Numbered from the stretch's first letter, positions 50,400 to 62,156 are shown. The stretch is DNA of 64,000 nt from Bryopsis sp. KO-2023 (GCA_030272585.1 BSYQ01000008.1:1054001-1118000), one strand, 5' to 3'. Numbers and translations: made by a program. Notes: generated from the sequence alone by a model not told the origin.

Positions 50400-52740
50400 T
50401 TGTGATGCTAGGTCCTCTGCCCCACAAGAGCCCTTTTTGAAACCCAATTATCAGTACACGGGATTCACCCTAAAAACTCAGCTCCACAATGTGCGGGCTA
50501 GTGGAATTACACAGTCTGGCATGGCTCCCAAGGACGAAAGTGGTGCGTCGATTCTGCATCGACACATCCCATTTGGGCGGCTAAATTTCAAGGAGAGGGT
50601 CCAGTCGTCGGTTGTGGAGATAGTGGAATTGATGTGGACAGTTGCTTCCTTTACGATTCTGCTGTGAGGTTCAAAGATGGAGCTAAGGTGAGCTGCTTTC
50701 ACTCAAAAGCAAAAGGGAGGGAAGCAGCAGTGGCATGCTCCTTGTTGTTTCTGATACTGGTTCACCCAGCGAAGGAAGTTTTGGTATTTGATGCATAAAT
50801 ATACCATGTTGAACAGTGGAGCTTGAGCACAGAGGAAAATTGTTTCTAAAAGATTCCAATATCTGGGAAAACAGTCTTGGTCAGAACAAGATATCAATCG
50901 ACAATGTCCTGTAGATTGAACACCACAGAGATATACAATTATGTTTCAATGTCTTTTAGTATGGACATTTATTTATTTATTTATTTTGCTGATGCAGTAT
51001 GCCAATTCACTGAAAGGGGCCGCCTGTTGTAGTACCCTGTTATTATTTGTTGTTCTGGCCCTATCTGAGCTCAATCTCACCCCTAATAAATTGGCTTGTA
51101 GATTGCCGCATAAAAGGAGAAAAATTGGGAAAGCAAGAGATTCTTCGAGAGTCATGCACATCGCAAAGTGAAGTACTATCAGGGCGCCGCTGATTTTGTG
51201 GATATCGATGGGCATGGGAGAGCCATGTCGTCGGCTCCATATTAGGAAACCCTCACCACAACACAGACCCTGAGGCAACTGCAAATAGTGGGGTGGATTC
51301 GCAGGCTCGAGTTGCTTTCATAAATCTTGGAGGTGACGATTCCAGGTGACTATTCCGTAGCCTCAAAGAAGGACTCCACAATCTGTAGATGGGCTGATGT
51401 GATGCACATATCAAATTAACATACATGCACATATATACTCACAAGAAATTCTCGACCAGACTTACTTTATCTTAGATGCAACTGTTAAGGGTTTCCAATT
51501 GTAAGCTAAACATTCATTCATTCATTCTGCGGAGGTGGATAAGTTCACCTGGGAGCATCCGGATTTCCTGCCAATTTTTGCAGGAGGGAACTATGGGGAA
51601 TTATCTCCAAAATATGTGGCGACACTCACGACCCCAACGGAGGCAAAGAATTGTTGAGCAGTTGGGGCCACTTTGACATCGGTTCAACCTTGGAGAGCGT
51701 TCAGGGAGGAAGAGAGTGGAAACTTATGAAATCTTGGTCGAAACCCTAATGACTGATGGAAAGATCACAGAAGTGAGTGAAAAATGAGTTCTACTTTTCA
51801 CTGTCGTTCTTTTATGTCGACCATGATCCAAGTCGTGCTTATTCCTGACACCCACGCAGGACATAAAACAACTTGATTTGACTTGAGTTCCGGCCAACTT
51901 CTTTTTTTTTGGGGGGGGAAGCCTGGTAGAAATTAAGATGGGAAATTCCTGTGTTTGTGTTGTAGACACAAGGTGCTTGAGGCAGGATTTGGTGGATCCC
52001 GGTTCATTCTCATTTCTCGATCCAAGAACGGAGGGATCAATCTGCAAGGTGCTATCCCACGGACAGGCGGCACTCCTCTAGCGGGGAGCGTGAAAGGATC
52101 CATCGTCATTGTGGAGAGGGGCGACTGCAGGTTTGGGACCAAATTGTGGAATGCCAAGATGAAATGCGTTGGGAGTGGCTGTCACCAATATTTCCAGCGT
52201 GGCCACTTTCAAATTACATCAAATGTGACCACGAATCATCTAACCGTCCCCATGGGGGCTGTTTCCCCTCAGCATCGGCCGAGAGCTTTGGGAAATGATG
52301 GAACTGGAGCGTTAGATGGTAAGCTTATTTTTTCCGTATTAATATTATTTTATTTATTGTTCTGAGATCAGCTTCTCAGCTGAACCATTGCTGTAGTTTG
52401 GTGTGATTGCCTGTTATGATTTCCAATTTCTTGGCAACACTCACGCTCGCTGGTTTTCAGACTCATGGCTTGTTTGTAGTTTTCTGCGGGGTTTTGTAAT
52501 GCGCACATGAAAGGTGTGGCTTTGGCACATTTGTTCGACCACATGTTGTGCTGTTTGTCTTGGTGAAGGTGGTTAAGGTGTCTGACTCGACGAATGGATC
52601 TGAAACACTCCTGTGACAACAGGCCAATGAAATGTCGGGCACTTCAATGGCGACCCCTTTTGTTGCAGGGGCCGGTGAGTGTTGAGATCCATGAGTGATC
52701 CTTGTGTGGCTGCCGGTCAGTGTGCAACTTTTTTTCATCC
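50400..52740 (+). pseudogene. Subtilisin-like (S8) protease with PA domain, right-arm copy
   Basis: Peptidase S8 landmarks appear in the right order. The Asp motif is VVGCGDSGIDVDSCF (near 50604-50650). The His region is GAADFVDIDGHG, then after a two-base disruption HVVGSILGN (near 51180-51240), then ARVAFINLGGDDS. The oxyanion-hole-type segment LPIFAGGNYGE (near 51570-51600) is followed by TLTTPTEAKN. The PA domain is GSIVIVERGDCRFGTKLWNAK (near 52090-52160), and the Ser motif is MSGTSMATPFVAGAG (near 52630-52675). Such proteases are secreted or vacuolar endopeptidases. Frameshifts at the catalytic His and inside the PA domain, plus stops between blocks, indicate a pseudogene. The left-arm copy lost different parts. 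Confidence 0.8.
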
Positions 52741-52969
52741 AGTAAGGAATACTTTCCTTCCTTGAGGGAGAGAAAAACCACTGACCAGTGATTTTATGTG
52801 TTCAATGTGCCAGGGTAATGTGGGCATCCAGAGCCATATTGAGCAGAACAGGGGTTGGCCCAAATAAGCGATTTTCGCTGTGAGGGAGCTATATGTGGCA
52901 GCAGGAGGGGAACCTGAGGGATTGCACTGGGCAGGGGATATATGTGTGTGTGTGTGGTTTCTTTTTGTG

Positions 52970-53425
52970 CTGCAGTGCCCCCACCCCTGCCCCCCCCAGG
53001 TCGATGTCGGGGGGGTCCAGCGGGCTGCCGTCGAGTGGAACCCTCCTGCAGCACCCTCAAGGAGCAAGGAGCAAGCAACGGGCCCAAAGCAAACACGCTT
53101 TGGAAAAAAAACCTATGGTAAGAGAGTTGTACTTGCGGGGATCAATGTGGTGCTTTTTTTTTAAATGTTTACATGACAATCTATTAACCGACCAGAGTTG
53201 TCCGGGGGCTTGCCCCCTTCAAAATCCAGGTGCCCAGAAGAAGTCGAGAAGAGGAAGCCGACCAAGATGGAGCCGACCAAGCCCGGGTGCTGCAGGAGAG
53301 GGGCCCTCGGCTGGTGGTCGCAGTGCAGTGCTGGATCCCCCCATTCAAGGGGAAGAGGGGGGAGCCAAAGCAAGGGGTGGGGAGCAAGGTGGAATCATTG
53401 CTTTTTTTCCTATTAAGGTAAGAAA
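52970..53425 (+). repeat. Pro-rich/charged exon module, copy 1
   Basis: Two exon-like blocks recur three times at about 3.6-3.75 kb spacing. The first block starts gtgcccccacccctgc and includes gtcgagtggaaccctcctgca and ctatggtaagagagtt. The second runs from gagttgtccgggggcttgcc through gaagccgaccaagatggagc to agccaaagcaagg. In one frame the second gives EEEADQDGADQARVLQERGP. They precede each downstream kinesin copy and may be the 5' exons of that gene. The other copies are at 56568-57000 and 60318-60740. A diverged relative is in the inverted arms (48990-49490 and 1-550). Confidence 0.75.
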
Positions 53426-53539
53426 TGACTGTGGAGATGTGAGTTTCTCATATGAATTCTATTAAAGAAATAGACCCATACTTGCTGCCATCATTTTTAC
53501 GTGTTTCAACGACGTGCATGTGTTTTCTTTTTCAGGCAA

Positions 53540-53692
53540 CCATTCCAAGATGAAATGACTGACTGTGGAGGCATTAAGGGTTCAAAAAAAGGCTGATCCT
53601 GGACTCCATGACCCATGTCATTTTCCCAATCAAAAAGTCAGCATCCCTGTCCGTGTTTTCGAACAGCTTCAACCCATCAATGGCCAGGTAGG
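53540..53692 (+). pseudogene. Exon-like block upstream of kinesin copy 3
   Basis: It is bounded by ttttcag and a gtaggaatc donor-like end, and matches 57209-57350 upstream of kinesin copy 4 (shared caaaaagtcagcatccct/gttagcatccct and cgacccatcaatggc). It encodes a short segment whose frame differs between copies, so it has decayed in at least one. Confidence 0.55.
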
Positions 53693-53747
53693 AATCAAAT
53701 GCTTGTTTCCAACTTCGAAGCTGCTCCATGAAACGTGTCCCTTTAGT

Positions 53748-53908
53748 ATTTATTTATTTATTTATTTATATAATTTATTAATTTATTAATTTATTTTATT
53801 TTATTTTATTTAATTTAATTTAATTTAATTTAATTTAATTTAATTTAATTTAATTTAATTTATTTTATTTATTTTATTTTATTTTATTTTATTTTATTTT
53901 ATTTTATT
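53748..53908 (+). repeat. ATTTA / TTTAA / TTTTA microsatellite
   Basis: Tetranucleotide atttt/attt units turn into about thirteen tttaa units and then tttta units. The tract lies between the 5' exon block and the motor part of kinesin copy 3. Confidence 0.9.
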
Positions 53909-54079
53909 GAGCATCTGTTGATGTGGAAGTATTAGAGGCAACCCAGAAGTTTTTATTCAACGACTTGAGAATGAAACCACCCTCCAGAAACAGACGAAGT
54001 CCCCCCAGAAATGAAAAGAAAAAAAGGAGTGATACTGTCCAAAACAATTCCTGATGATTGTCAACTATTGCTCCTAATT

Positions 54080-54810
54080 CAGGTCAATTTTCGAATCGAC
54101 AGCCAAATGCTGGGAATCTACAATAAGGCTCTCCGGGACGCGACAAGAAGAGAAATAAAAACTGGCTATCCGCTTCACTGAAAAGAGCAGCCTAAATGTC
54201 TGGGATGCCATCCAGAAATCGATGGAATGCCAGAGGATCCTCTGGAGGTCATGGACATTGCATTCAATAACAGGGTTGTGGGGAATATGAATGATAGGTG
54301 CAATGGCCGCTCAGTGTCTGACTGTAATGGAAGCTGGTACCAGCAGGTTGATTGGGGTGCAAACCCACGGCCTTTACTTGGTAGACTTGGCTGGTAGCAA
54401 AGAAGTCAAGCGACAGGTGAGGGAGTGCTTTTGCTGCTGAAAATTTAATGTAATTATGCTATCTGATATTTTTCATTTCCTGTTGAAATACCGCTTCGGT
54501 TTAGGCCTGCTGGCGTGGTTTTTTGATTCTTTTAGCTGTCAGGGATGATTCCAATTCTTGCGGACATGGTGTGAATGGCAGGTGACCCACATTAACGGTT
54601 GGGGGGGTGATGGCAGCTTTGGCTTCCAAAATCAACCACGTGCCTTCAGAAATTGCAACTCGATTGCTCCAAGATAGCCTTTCAGGCCAAGCCAAGTCCA
54701 TGATGTTTATGCGTGTTGCCCCGGAAATGTCTTCCAGAGGGGAAACCCTCAGTACAGCCATGTTTGGAGTTAGAGTGTCGCAGATCAGCCTCGGAGAGGT
54801 ATGCACAAGG
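54080..54810 (+). pseudogene. Kinesin-14-like motor pseudogene, copy 3
   Basis: It reads FRIDSQMLGIYNKALRD after an acceptor-like attcag, then a disrupted middle (NDRC near 54290 in place of the switch I motif) and LVDLAGSKEVKRQ, where the switch II Glu is Lys and several residues are lost. After an intron come AALASKINHVPSEIATRLLQ and DSLSGQAKSMMFMRVAPEMS, then GETLSTAMFGVRVSQISLGE (to about 54801). This last exon is long, in frame and close to the kinesin-14 consensus, but the middle is frame-broken. Confidence 0.75.
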
Positions 54811-54859
54811 AAATGCTTATTCAATGGGGCCCTGCTGAAATACCACTTCGATTTAGGCC

Positions 54860-55680
54860 TGCTGGTGTTGTTTTTTTTCAATTCTTTTAGCTATCAGGAA
54901 TGATTCCAATTTTTGTGGACATGGTGTGAATGGCAGGTGACTGCTTGAAAGAAGCCAACCACATTACCAAGAGTTTGAGTACGTTGACTGCGTGCCTTTC
55001 AGAAATAACAACTCAATTGCTCCAACATAGCCTTTCAGGCCAAGCCAAGTCCATGATGTTCATGCACGTTGGCCCAGAAATGTCGTCCAGAGGGGAAACC
55101 CTCAGTACAGCCATTTTCGGAGCCAGAATGCCGCAGATCACCCTCGGACAGGTATGCACAAGGAAAGGCTTATTCAAGGATGCTCAATGCTGCACGGGTG
55201 TCGTAGAATTGCAGAACCAATTAGACTCGGCTGCCCTTGCTCAATCTGTGGGGATTGATTCCTGTGTTTTGATATTGGTTAGGCCCAGAAGAATGCCAAA
55301 AGTGGAAAGATCTATGAAGCCATCTCCAAGCTTTAGCTGACCAAGAGCAAGCAAAACAAGGACCCAAAACTCAAAGATCTGGCCAAGTTTGTGGAAACAA
55401 AGGGAGCAGAGGCTGTCAGCACCATCCATGACCGAAGAACAAAAGATGGAGGAAGACCTGAAGCCCTTGAGGGATGGAGCAGCTCTCTTCACATCACACC
55501 AACCAGCAATTCCTTTTGTTTTCTGTTGTTCAAACAACAGGGTCCCCACCACCAAAGCCACCATTCCAGGGCCTGGTCCTTCCTCAGTTCTGCCCCAGCG
55601 GTGATGAGCGGCTTTGGGTTTGATGTGCTGAGGGAATTGAGAAAAGGAATCCCAACAGAATTCTTTGCTGGTGTGTAGCA
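54860..55680 (+). pseudogene. Kinesin-14-like motor, duplicated distal exons (copy 3b)
   Basis: A second set of distal exons directly follows copy 3: GDCLKEANHITKSLSTL, then LLQHSLSGQAKSMMFMHVG and GETLSTAIFGARMPQITLGQ (to about 55151), and a tail exon (AQKNAKSGKIYEAISKL, then a stop, then DPKLKDLAKFVETKGAEAVS near 55280-55430). The flanks ttaggcctgctggtg...tcttttagct are repeated before both sets, so this is a small internal tandem duplication. A premature stop in the tail exon supports pseudogene status. Confidence 0.7.
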
Positions 55681-55689
55681 GTTAGAATC

Positions 55690-56540
55690 TTTCACCATCA
55701 TTTCCCCCGCATTATTGAAACAGAGCACTTGAACAATATGAAATAGAGTTTGAAAAAACAGGAAGGGTGTTGTTGCCGCATCTTTCTCATTAACTCTGAG
55801 GGTTTCTTTTTACTTGCGGGATTGACAGTTGTAGCTCTTGGTTTACCAACTTCAACCTTTTTTTTTCAAGGGGAACTTTTTTTCCAGTGACTGTTTGCTG
55901 CGAAAGCTTCATATTCTGACCACTTACATGATTCGAATTTGACCTAAAGTTCAGCACTGACACCAAGAAACGTTATATGGAAACACAAGAAGAAGAAGTA
56001 AACACAAGACTGCTAAAGATATTGTGATTCTTAGGTGACCTTCTACCCTGCCCCACAAGAAAAAGCACGACGGCTTTTTATATGTGGAGGACAGTCATGT
56101 TGCGCGAAACAAACAAAAGGAAAACAGGAGCTCTGATCACAATAGCTTTGGAGGTAGCAAATTTCAAGGAGGTATGAATATGCTTGTTGGCTTGATTCGG
56201 GCTTCCAGAATTGGAAACTTGTATTTTATCAAATCATGGTATTTCTATTGATTGACAGGGTGATTTGTTTTCTAGGATGGCTTGGTGTCAACTCTGGCCT
56301 ATCTTTCGATCAGGGTACATTTTGGATTATAACGGAAAGAACGAGCAAAGGACTTTGCCCAATGTTGGCAGACCGCTTCCATGCAGGGGATCGATGTGCG
56401 GGAGCTGACGAGCGATTTCAGGATTGAAAACTCTTGCTCCGGAAAACTGTGTCAAGGCAGTCCATGTTGCCATAGTTTCTGGCATTGGTTGAACGGTTTT
56501 TATAAACTTGGAAATAAGATTTGGTGGTGACCTGAATGGG
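55690..56540. other. Inter-copy spacer, nothing assigned
   Basis: This lies between kinesin copy 3b and the second Pro-rich module. It includes short matches to other inter-copy spacers (for example ttgaacaatatgaaatagagtttgaaaaaa against the region near 61270-61320). No gene recognised. Confidence 0.5.
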
Positions 56541-56567
56541 ATGGATGGTGGTGTTTTCGTGTAGTGC

Positions 56568-57000
56568 CCCCACCCCTGCTCCCCCAGGTCGATGCCGGGG
56601 GGATCCAGCGACGCTGATATCAAGTGGAACCCTCCTGCAACACCCACAAGAAGCAAGGAGCAAGCCCAAAGCGAACGCATCATTGCAATTACAGTCTATG
56701 GTAAGACAGTTGAACTTGCGGGGATCATTTTGGTGCTTTTTTTGTAAATTTTTGGATGACAATCTATTAACTAGCTAGAGTTGTCCGGGGGCTTGCCCCC
56801 TTCAAAACCCAGGTGCCCGAAGCAGACCGAGAAGAGGAAGCCGACCAAGATGGAGCCGACCAAGACCGGTGTTGCAGGAGAGGGGCCCTCGGCTGGTGGC
56901 CGCAGTGCTGGATCCCCCCATTCAAGGGGAAGAGGGGGGAGCCAAAGCAAGGGGTGGGAGGCGGGATGGCTACAAGGTTTTCTTATCATCAAATTAAGGT
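56568..57000 (+). repeat. Pro-rich/charged exon module, copy 2
   Basis: It matches 52970-53425 block for block. The Arg/Lys/Glu-rich second block ends at a gtaagc donor-like site at about 57000. The first block has lost several codons relative to copy 1. Confidence 0.75.
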
Positions 57001-57499
57001 AAGCTGCACATGCTCGAAGAAATCACTCAGGAAGGAAATTGCAAAACTAGAAAAACGGTAAAAGGGATTGAGATGGAAGCATTGATTGGTTTCCTTGACA
57101 GAATTCAGTTGAAAAAATCTCATCCCCACACTCATTATGCAAACCTATTGCAATACGACCTATCATATTCTTTGATTTCAACATGATGTGCATGTGTTGT
57201 CTTTTCCAGGCAAGATAATACTTGCAGGATTCGGGGTTAAAGAAATGCTCTTTCTGGACTCCATGGGCCATGTCAGTTGCCCGATCGAACAGTTAGCATC
57301 CCTGACTTTGTTTATGACAGCTTCGACCCATCAATGGCAGGTAGGAATCAAATGCTTGTTTTCAACTTCAAACAATCTCCATGAAACGTGTTCCATCAAA
57401 GCCTCACTCTCTGGGGATGAACGAGTAGCGCTTTGTTCAGTTCAATGGCATTGATTTGAGCATCTGTTGATATTGAAGTAATAGAGACATCCCAGCCTG

Positions 57500-58860
57500 A
57501 CCAAAAATAAATTCTTGCAGGTCGATTTTCAAATCAATGTCCAAATGCTGGAAATTACAATGAGGTTCTCTCTGCGACCTCCTGGGGGACGATGAGAATA
57601 AAAATAACAATCTGGCTATTCAACCCATTGAAAAGAGCAACCTCAATGTCCGGGATGCTGTCCAGAAATCAGTGGAATGCGCAGAGGATGTTTTGGAGGT
57701 GATGGACATTAAATACAATGACAGGGCTGTGGGCAGCACCGAAATGAATGATAGGTCCAGTAGGATGCACAATGTTCTGACTGGAGTGGACGCCAGTACC
57801 AATAGATTGATTGGGGTGCAAACTCACGGGTGCCTTCACCTAGTAGATTTGCCTGGTAGCAAATGCATTTCCAGAAGTCAAGCGACAGGTGAGGGAGTGA
57901 TTTTGCTGCTGAAAATCTGATGTGACTATGCTGTCAGATATTTTCATTTCCTGTTGCCCGACAAAGCATTCTGTTTCTGCTTCCTGTATGTACAGCCTCG
58001 ACAGCTGTAAGAATACAATCAATACTTATTGATCAAAAAGGAGCTGCTGAGCTATCACTTCGATTTATGCCTGATGGCATGGTTTTTTCAATTATTTTAG
58101 ATGCCAGGGATGATTCCAATTCTTGTGGACCTGGTGTGAATGACAGGTGACTGCTTGAAAGAAGCCAACCACATTAACAAGAGTTTGAGTGCGTTGGCAG
58201 CTTTGGCTTCCAAAAGCAACCACGTGCCTTTCAGAAATTGCAACTCGATTGATGTTCATGCACGTTGGCCCAGAAATGTCGACCAGAGGGGAACCACTCA
58301 GTGCAGCCATGTTCGGAGCCAGAGTGTCACAGATCAGCCTCGGACAGGTATGCACAAGTAAAATCTTATTCAATGGGGCTCTCAACTCTGTACGGCTGTC
58401 CTTGGATTGCACAACCAATTAGACTCGATGGTCCAATTTCTCAATTGCGGGAATATGTGGTGATTGGATCCTGTGATTGATATTGGTTAGGCCCAGAAGA
58501 ATGCCAAAAGTGGGAAGATCTGTGAAGCCATTTCCAAGCTTTAGCTGACCTAGTGCAGCCAAAACAAGGACCCAAAACTCAAAGAGCTGGCCAAGGTTGT
58601 GGAAACGAAGGGAGCGGAGGCTGTCAGCACCATCCATGACTAAAAAACAAAAGATGGATGAAGACCTGAAGCCCTTGAGGGAGGGAGCAGCTCTCTTCAC
58701 ATCTGTAGCAGCACTTCCTTTTGTTTTCTGCTGCTCAAACAACAGGGTCCCCACCACCAAAGCCATCATTCCAGGTCCTGATCCTGGTCCCACTCCCACT
58801 CGGGCTCCTGTGGGGTCAACCTCGGCGGCTTTGAGCTTGATGAGCTGAGGGAATTGGGAA
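57500..58860 (+). pseudogene. Kinesin-14-like motor pseudogene, copy 4
   Basis: This is the best preserved middle section: LNVRDAVQKSVECAEDVLEV and MDIKYNDRAVGSTEMNDRSS (switch I, RMH in place of RSH), then LTGVDASTNRLIGVQTHG and LHLVDLPGSKCISRSQAT, where DLPGSK replaces DLAGSE of switch II. After an intron it has KEANHINKSLSALAALASKS and NHVPFRN, then a deletion that shifts frame before FMHVGPEMS. The tail exon resembles that of copy 3b. A one-base loss also breaks LEIYNE near 57550. Its 3' flank (58850-59490) matches that of copy 1. Confidence 0.8.
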
Positions 58861-59490
58861 AAGGAATGCCAATAGAATTCCTTTCGGATCTTCTCCATTC
58901 ACAATCGCATGGTAAATGCCAAAATTGATCTTTGAAAAAAACAAATGCTGAAAACTAGGTGTTGTGATTGAAAATTTTTGTGGTCGTGAGACTGCCAATG
59001 TTGCGTTGGTTGTTTTCGAAGATTCTTGCTGCCTTTTTCATTGCATCGACAGAAAGCCGTTCTGTGGAATTTGAATACATGATTGCCTGACAGGAGTTTC
59101 ATCCTGTTGTGCACAGGTTTGGAGGATGCTGGTTGGATATCCGCCTCGCAGTTTGTGCTGGTATATCGACCAAGGAACAGATGTTTTGAAGAGTTTTGAG
59201 TGCAAAAGCTTAAAAAATTGGGCAATGCACAGATTGGAGCGAGGGGCAGCGGGTGACTTCCTAAGAACCCTAACCCAGCTTTATCATAGAGGGAATTTAA
59301 AATAATGCTTGCCTAGGGTGCTCAGAATTTCGAATTTTCCACCATCATTGCAATAAATAGAAGTGTCACATTATGTAAATGGAGGTTGAAAAAAAAAGGA
59401 AGGGCATTGCCACATCTTTCTCGTCAGCTTTTTCCTCTGAGGTTTCTCTTATTTCAGAGAGGAGGGGGGGTTGTTGGGCCCAACAATTAA
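58850..59490 (+). repeat. Kinesin-copy downstream repeat, second copy
   Basis: Direct repeat of 45590-46290, with small indels; ends near agaggaggggggg at 59457-59470. Confidence 0.75.
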
Positions 59491-60300
59491 GGACTTCATT
59501 CAAAATAAGAATATAAGATGCATTTAATCGTACACTGAGGTCCAAACTTGTTGGACGGGTAGTTTTCATCGAATGTAGGAGGGTTGCTGATAACTTTTTC
59601 TGGACCGTTTTCTGTTTTGTGCAACCTTGTGTATAGTTTTTCTTAAACCATAGGGAGCAAAGCAATCCCTGGCACCCCTGTGTCCTGACCAGGACCATGC
59701 TGATCAGAAAATTGTGTACATGTAGGGAGATCGCCTAAAGGGGGGGAAGGAAGCAGAAGAAGAAAAAGAAGAATATCAACAATAGTTGAGCCATTCAGTA
59801 GCAATGTGCCTCTGAACAAAACAGTGCCAACCCAGTAACAGAGGAGAGGAAACTGCAAGGAAGCTGTGAGGAAGTTGCATAAGACAACCTCTACACACAG
59901 ATGCTCTATTGTCATTCGACATTGACAGGGTGCGTTCCCCTTGCCAGGCCAGCTCCCTTCACCTGTCATTTTCGAGTGCGGCTAGATGTGCAAGCAGTAC
60001 CTTGAGGGAGGAAAATATTATTGACAAGTGATTTCATGTGTTGAATGCACCAGGGTAGCGTAGGCATCTTGAGGACAGGGGCTCAAGATGTGGCGCAGTT
60101 TGGGGGTTGGATTTCAGATGCTCCTGCCAAGTGACGAAACCTTCTCGCCAGAGAAAGAAAAAAGAAAGATATTAGTGGTTAAAGGAACATCAGAGGGAGG
60201 AAGCTTTTATTTTTTGGCCTGTTTTGAATATTTTTTTTGGAATCGTTGAAAAAGAAATGGGGAATGATATGCAAAGGGGACTGAGGAACTTGGCAGGGTG
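59491..60300. other. Inter-copy spacer, nothing assigned
   Basis: Part of this (60001-60070) matches 52760-52830 (cttgaggga...gtgattt(t/c)atgtgtt(c/g)aatg), which marks the start of the tandem unit. No protein family was recognised in its open frames. Confidence 0.5.
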
Positions 60301-60317
60301 GTCCATTTTTGTGTTGC

Positions 60318-60740
60318 AGTGCCCCCACCCCTGCTCCCCCAAATCGATGCCGGGGGGTGCCGTCGAGTGGAACCCTCCTGCAGTACCCTCAAGGAGCAAT
60401 CAGTGCCGGAAGACAAAAACACCCTCGGAAAGAAAACCTATGGTAAGAGAGTTGCACTTGCGGGGATCAATTTGATGCTTTTTTTGGATAATTCTTACAT
60501 GACAATCTATTAACCAGCTAGAGTTGTCCGGGGGCTTGCCCCCTTCAATACCCAGGTGCCCAAAAGAAGTCGAGATGAGGAAGCCGACCAAGATGGAGCC
60601 GACCAAGCCCGGGTGTTGCAGGAGAGGGGCCCTCGGCTGGTGGCCGCAGTGCTGGATCCCCCCATTCAAGGGGAAGAGGGGGGAGCCAAAGCAAGGTGTG
60701 GGGAGCAAGGTGGAATCATTGCTTTTTTTCCTATTATGGT
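60318..60740 (+). repeat. Pro-rich/charged exon module, copy 3
   Basis: It matches copies 1 and 2. It is followed by unique sequence instead of another motor copy, so the array ends here. Confidence 0.75.
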
Positions 60741-62156
60741 GAGAAATGACTTTGGGAATAACATTTTCAGAACTGAGTTCTACCAAGGAAACCGATTGAT
60801 GCGAGATCAACACTTTGTTGTTGGGGGTCTTTTTGAAAACATGTGTTTCTGTGGATCCATCGTTCGGGATTGGAGCACCTTCTTAATTGAATTTTTTAAG
60901 AGATTTATTTCCTGGAAGATTCGAGTGTTGTTGGATCTGATGGGGGTGGATGTGGGCTGCCCTGAGTTATCGACCTAGCAAATAATAAAGAAAGAAAGGA
61001 ATAATTTTGAGTTATTGAATTGTATTGTCAAAAATAGGATTTGTGAGAAATGGGCGTGAAACTGCAATGGCCTGACAGACGTGGGGGATCCCGGTTGAAC
61101 AACTGTGCTGGTGTATCGACCAAGAAGCACATGCTTTGAAGTCTGTTGAGTGCGAAAAACCAGAATGAAGCAAACGGCGATGACTGACTTCCTAGAAACC
61201 CCTGCCCATCTTTGTCACAGGTAATTCACCAGCATTGGTACAGAATACCTCTGGTGTGTAGCAATCAATTTTGCAGCAACAGAAATAAAACTGTTGCACG
61301 ATGCAAAAACGAGTTTGAAAAAATAGGGCAGCCATGGAGCATTGTTCTCACGCCGAGTCTGTCTTGTTTCCCAGAAAACCCAGCACCCGTTCCTGGAGTG
61401 ACTGCTCTAGACCCCTTCGAGTGTCGGAAAAAGGAGAAAGGATGGGGGATCAATCGATTGGGAAATATAAGATGCCAAGTGACCAGTGCAAGGATTCACT
61501 GAATTCAATAGAAAAGAAAAGGGAAGAACTGGTTTCGTTTGGAATGCAAAAGATTCATCAGTTGTGCTCTGAATTTTTGGCTGAGGCAATGGGGGATGTA
61601 AGGACTGAGGATGCTGAGCTGGCAGAAGAGTAAATGGTCTGGAATGTGTTATTGTTTTCAAGATATTCACTACAAATGGGGAAATGATGTGAGGATTGTT
61701 CTGTGATATTCACTGACAGTATGAATATCCTTCTTTATGACCACCTTCGTCCCCAAAGGAAAAGCTTCAGCATTCTTTAAACGAAACAGGGTCCAAAACG
61801 AAGATCAGAGCCCAGCATGAACGCAAACTGTTACCATTACTGTTAAAGAAAAGACTATCACCATTACTGTTACTGTCACTGTTGCTGTTACAGACTCTCA
61901 GCACTCGGGAAGGAATCTATAATGGAAAAGCTCGTTTTCTGTACACGAACACGCCACAACTGAGGCACACACGTTCGGACCGCCAAAAACCGGTCCTGAC
62001 TCCGGTCAACTCTCGGCACACTCCAATCAGGCAGCCAGCTCTTTTCTGCCCCTTCTCAACTTCCCTGCGACTTGTAGACCGATTCCACAAGAGTGCCACC
62101 AACTGAAGGGCAAACATTGTCCAACAGGCAAAAAGATAGGGACGCGGTCAAGAATT
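60741..62156. other. Intergenic after the kinesin array, unassigned
   Basis: A plus-strand frame at 61442-61633 (starting MGDQSIGKYKM, helical and charged, 63 residues) may be an exon or small protein, but no family is recognised. Irregular ctgtta/ccatta units lie at about 61826-61895. The rest shows nothing I can assign. Confidence 0.4.

Larger units (their letters stand above)
47370..52617. repeat. Right arm of the large inverted repeat
   Basis: This is the inverted counterpart of 963-4750. In plus orientation the order is AT-rich end, A-rich tracts (47600-48900), C/T-rich module and hexamer repeat (48900-49545), kinesin copy 2 (49560-50395) and the subtilase remnant (50400-52740). It is longer than the left arm because it keeps the subtilase His region and the 51.5-52.1 kb segment. 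Confidence 0.85.

Noticed and set aside
44400..61640. Retrotransposon origin of the repeat region
   Set aside because: No reverse transcriptase, integrase, gag or long terminal repeats were seen. The kinesin copies keep introns, so they are segmental duplicates, not retrocopies.
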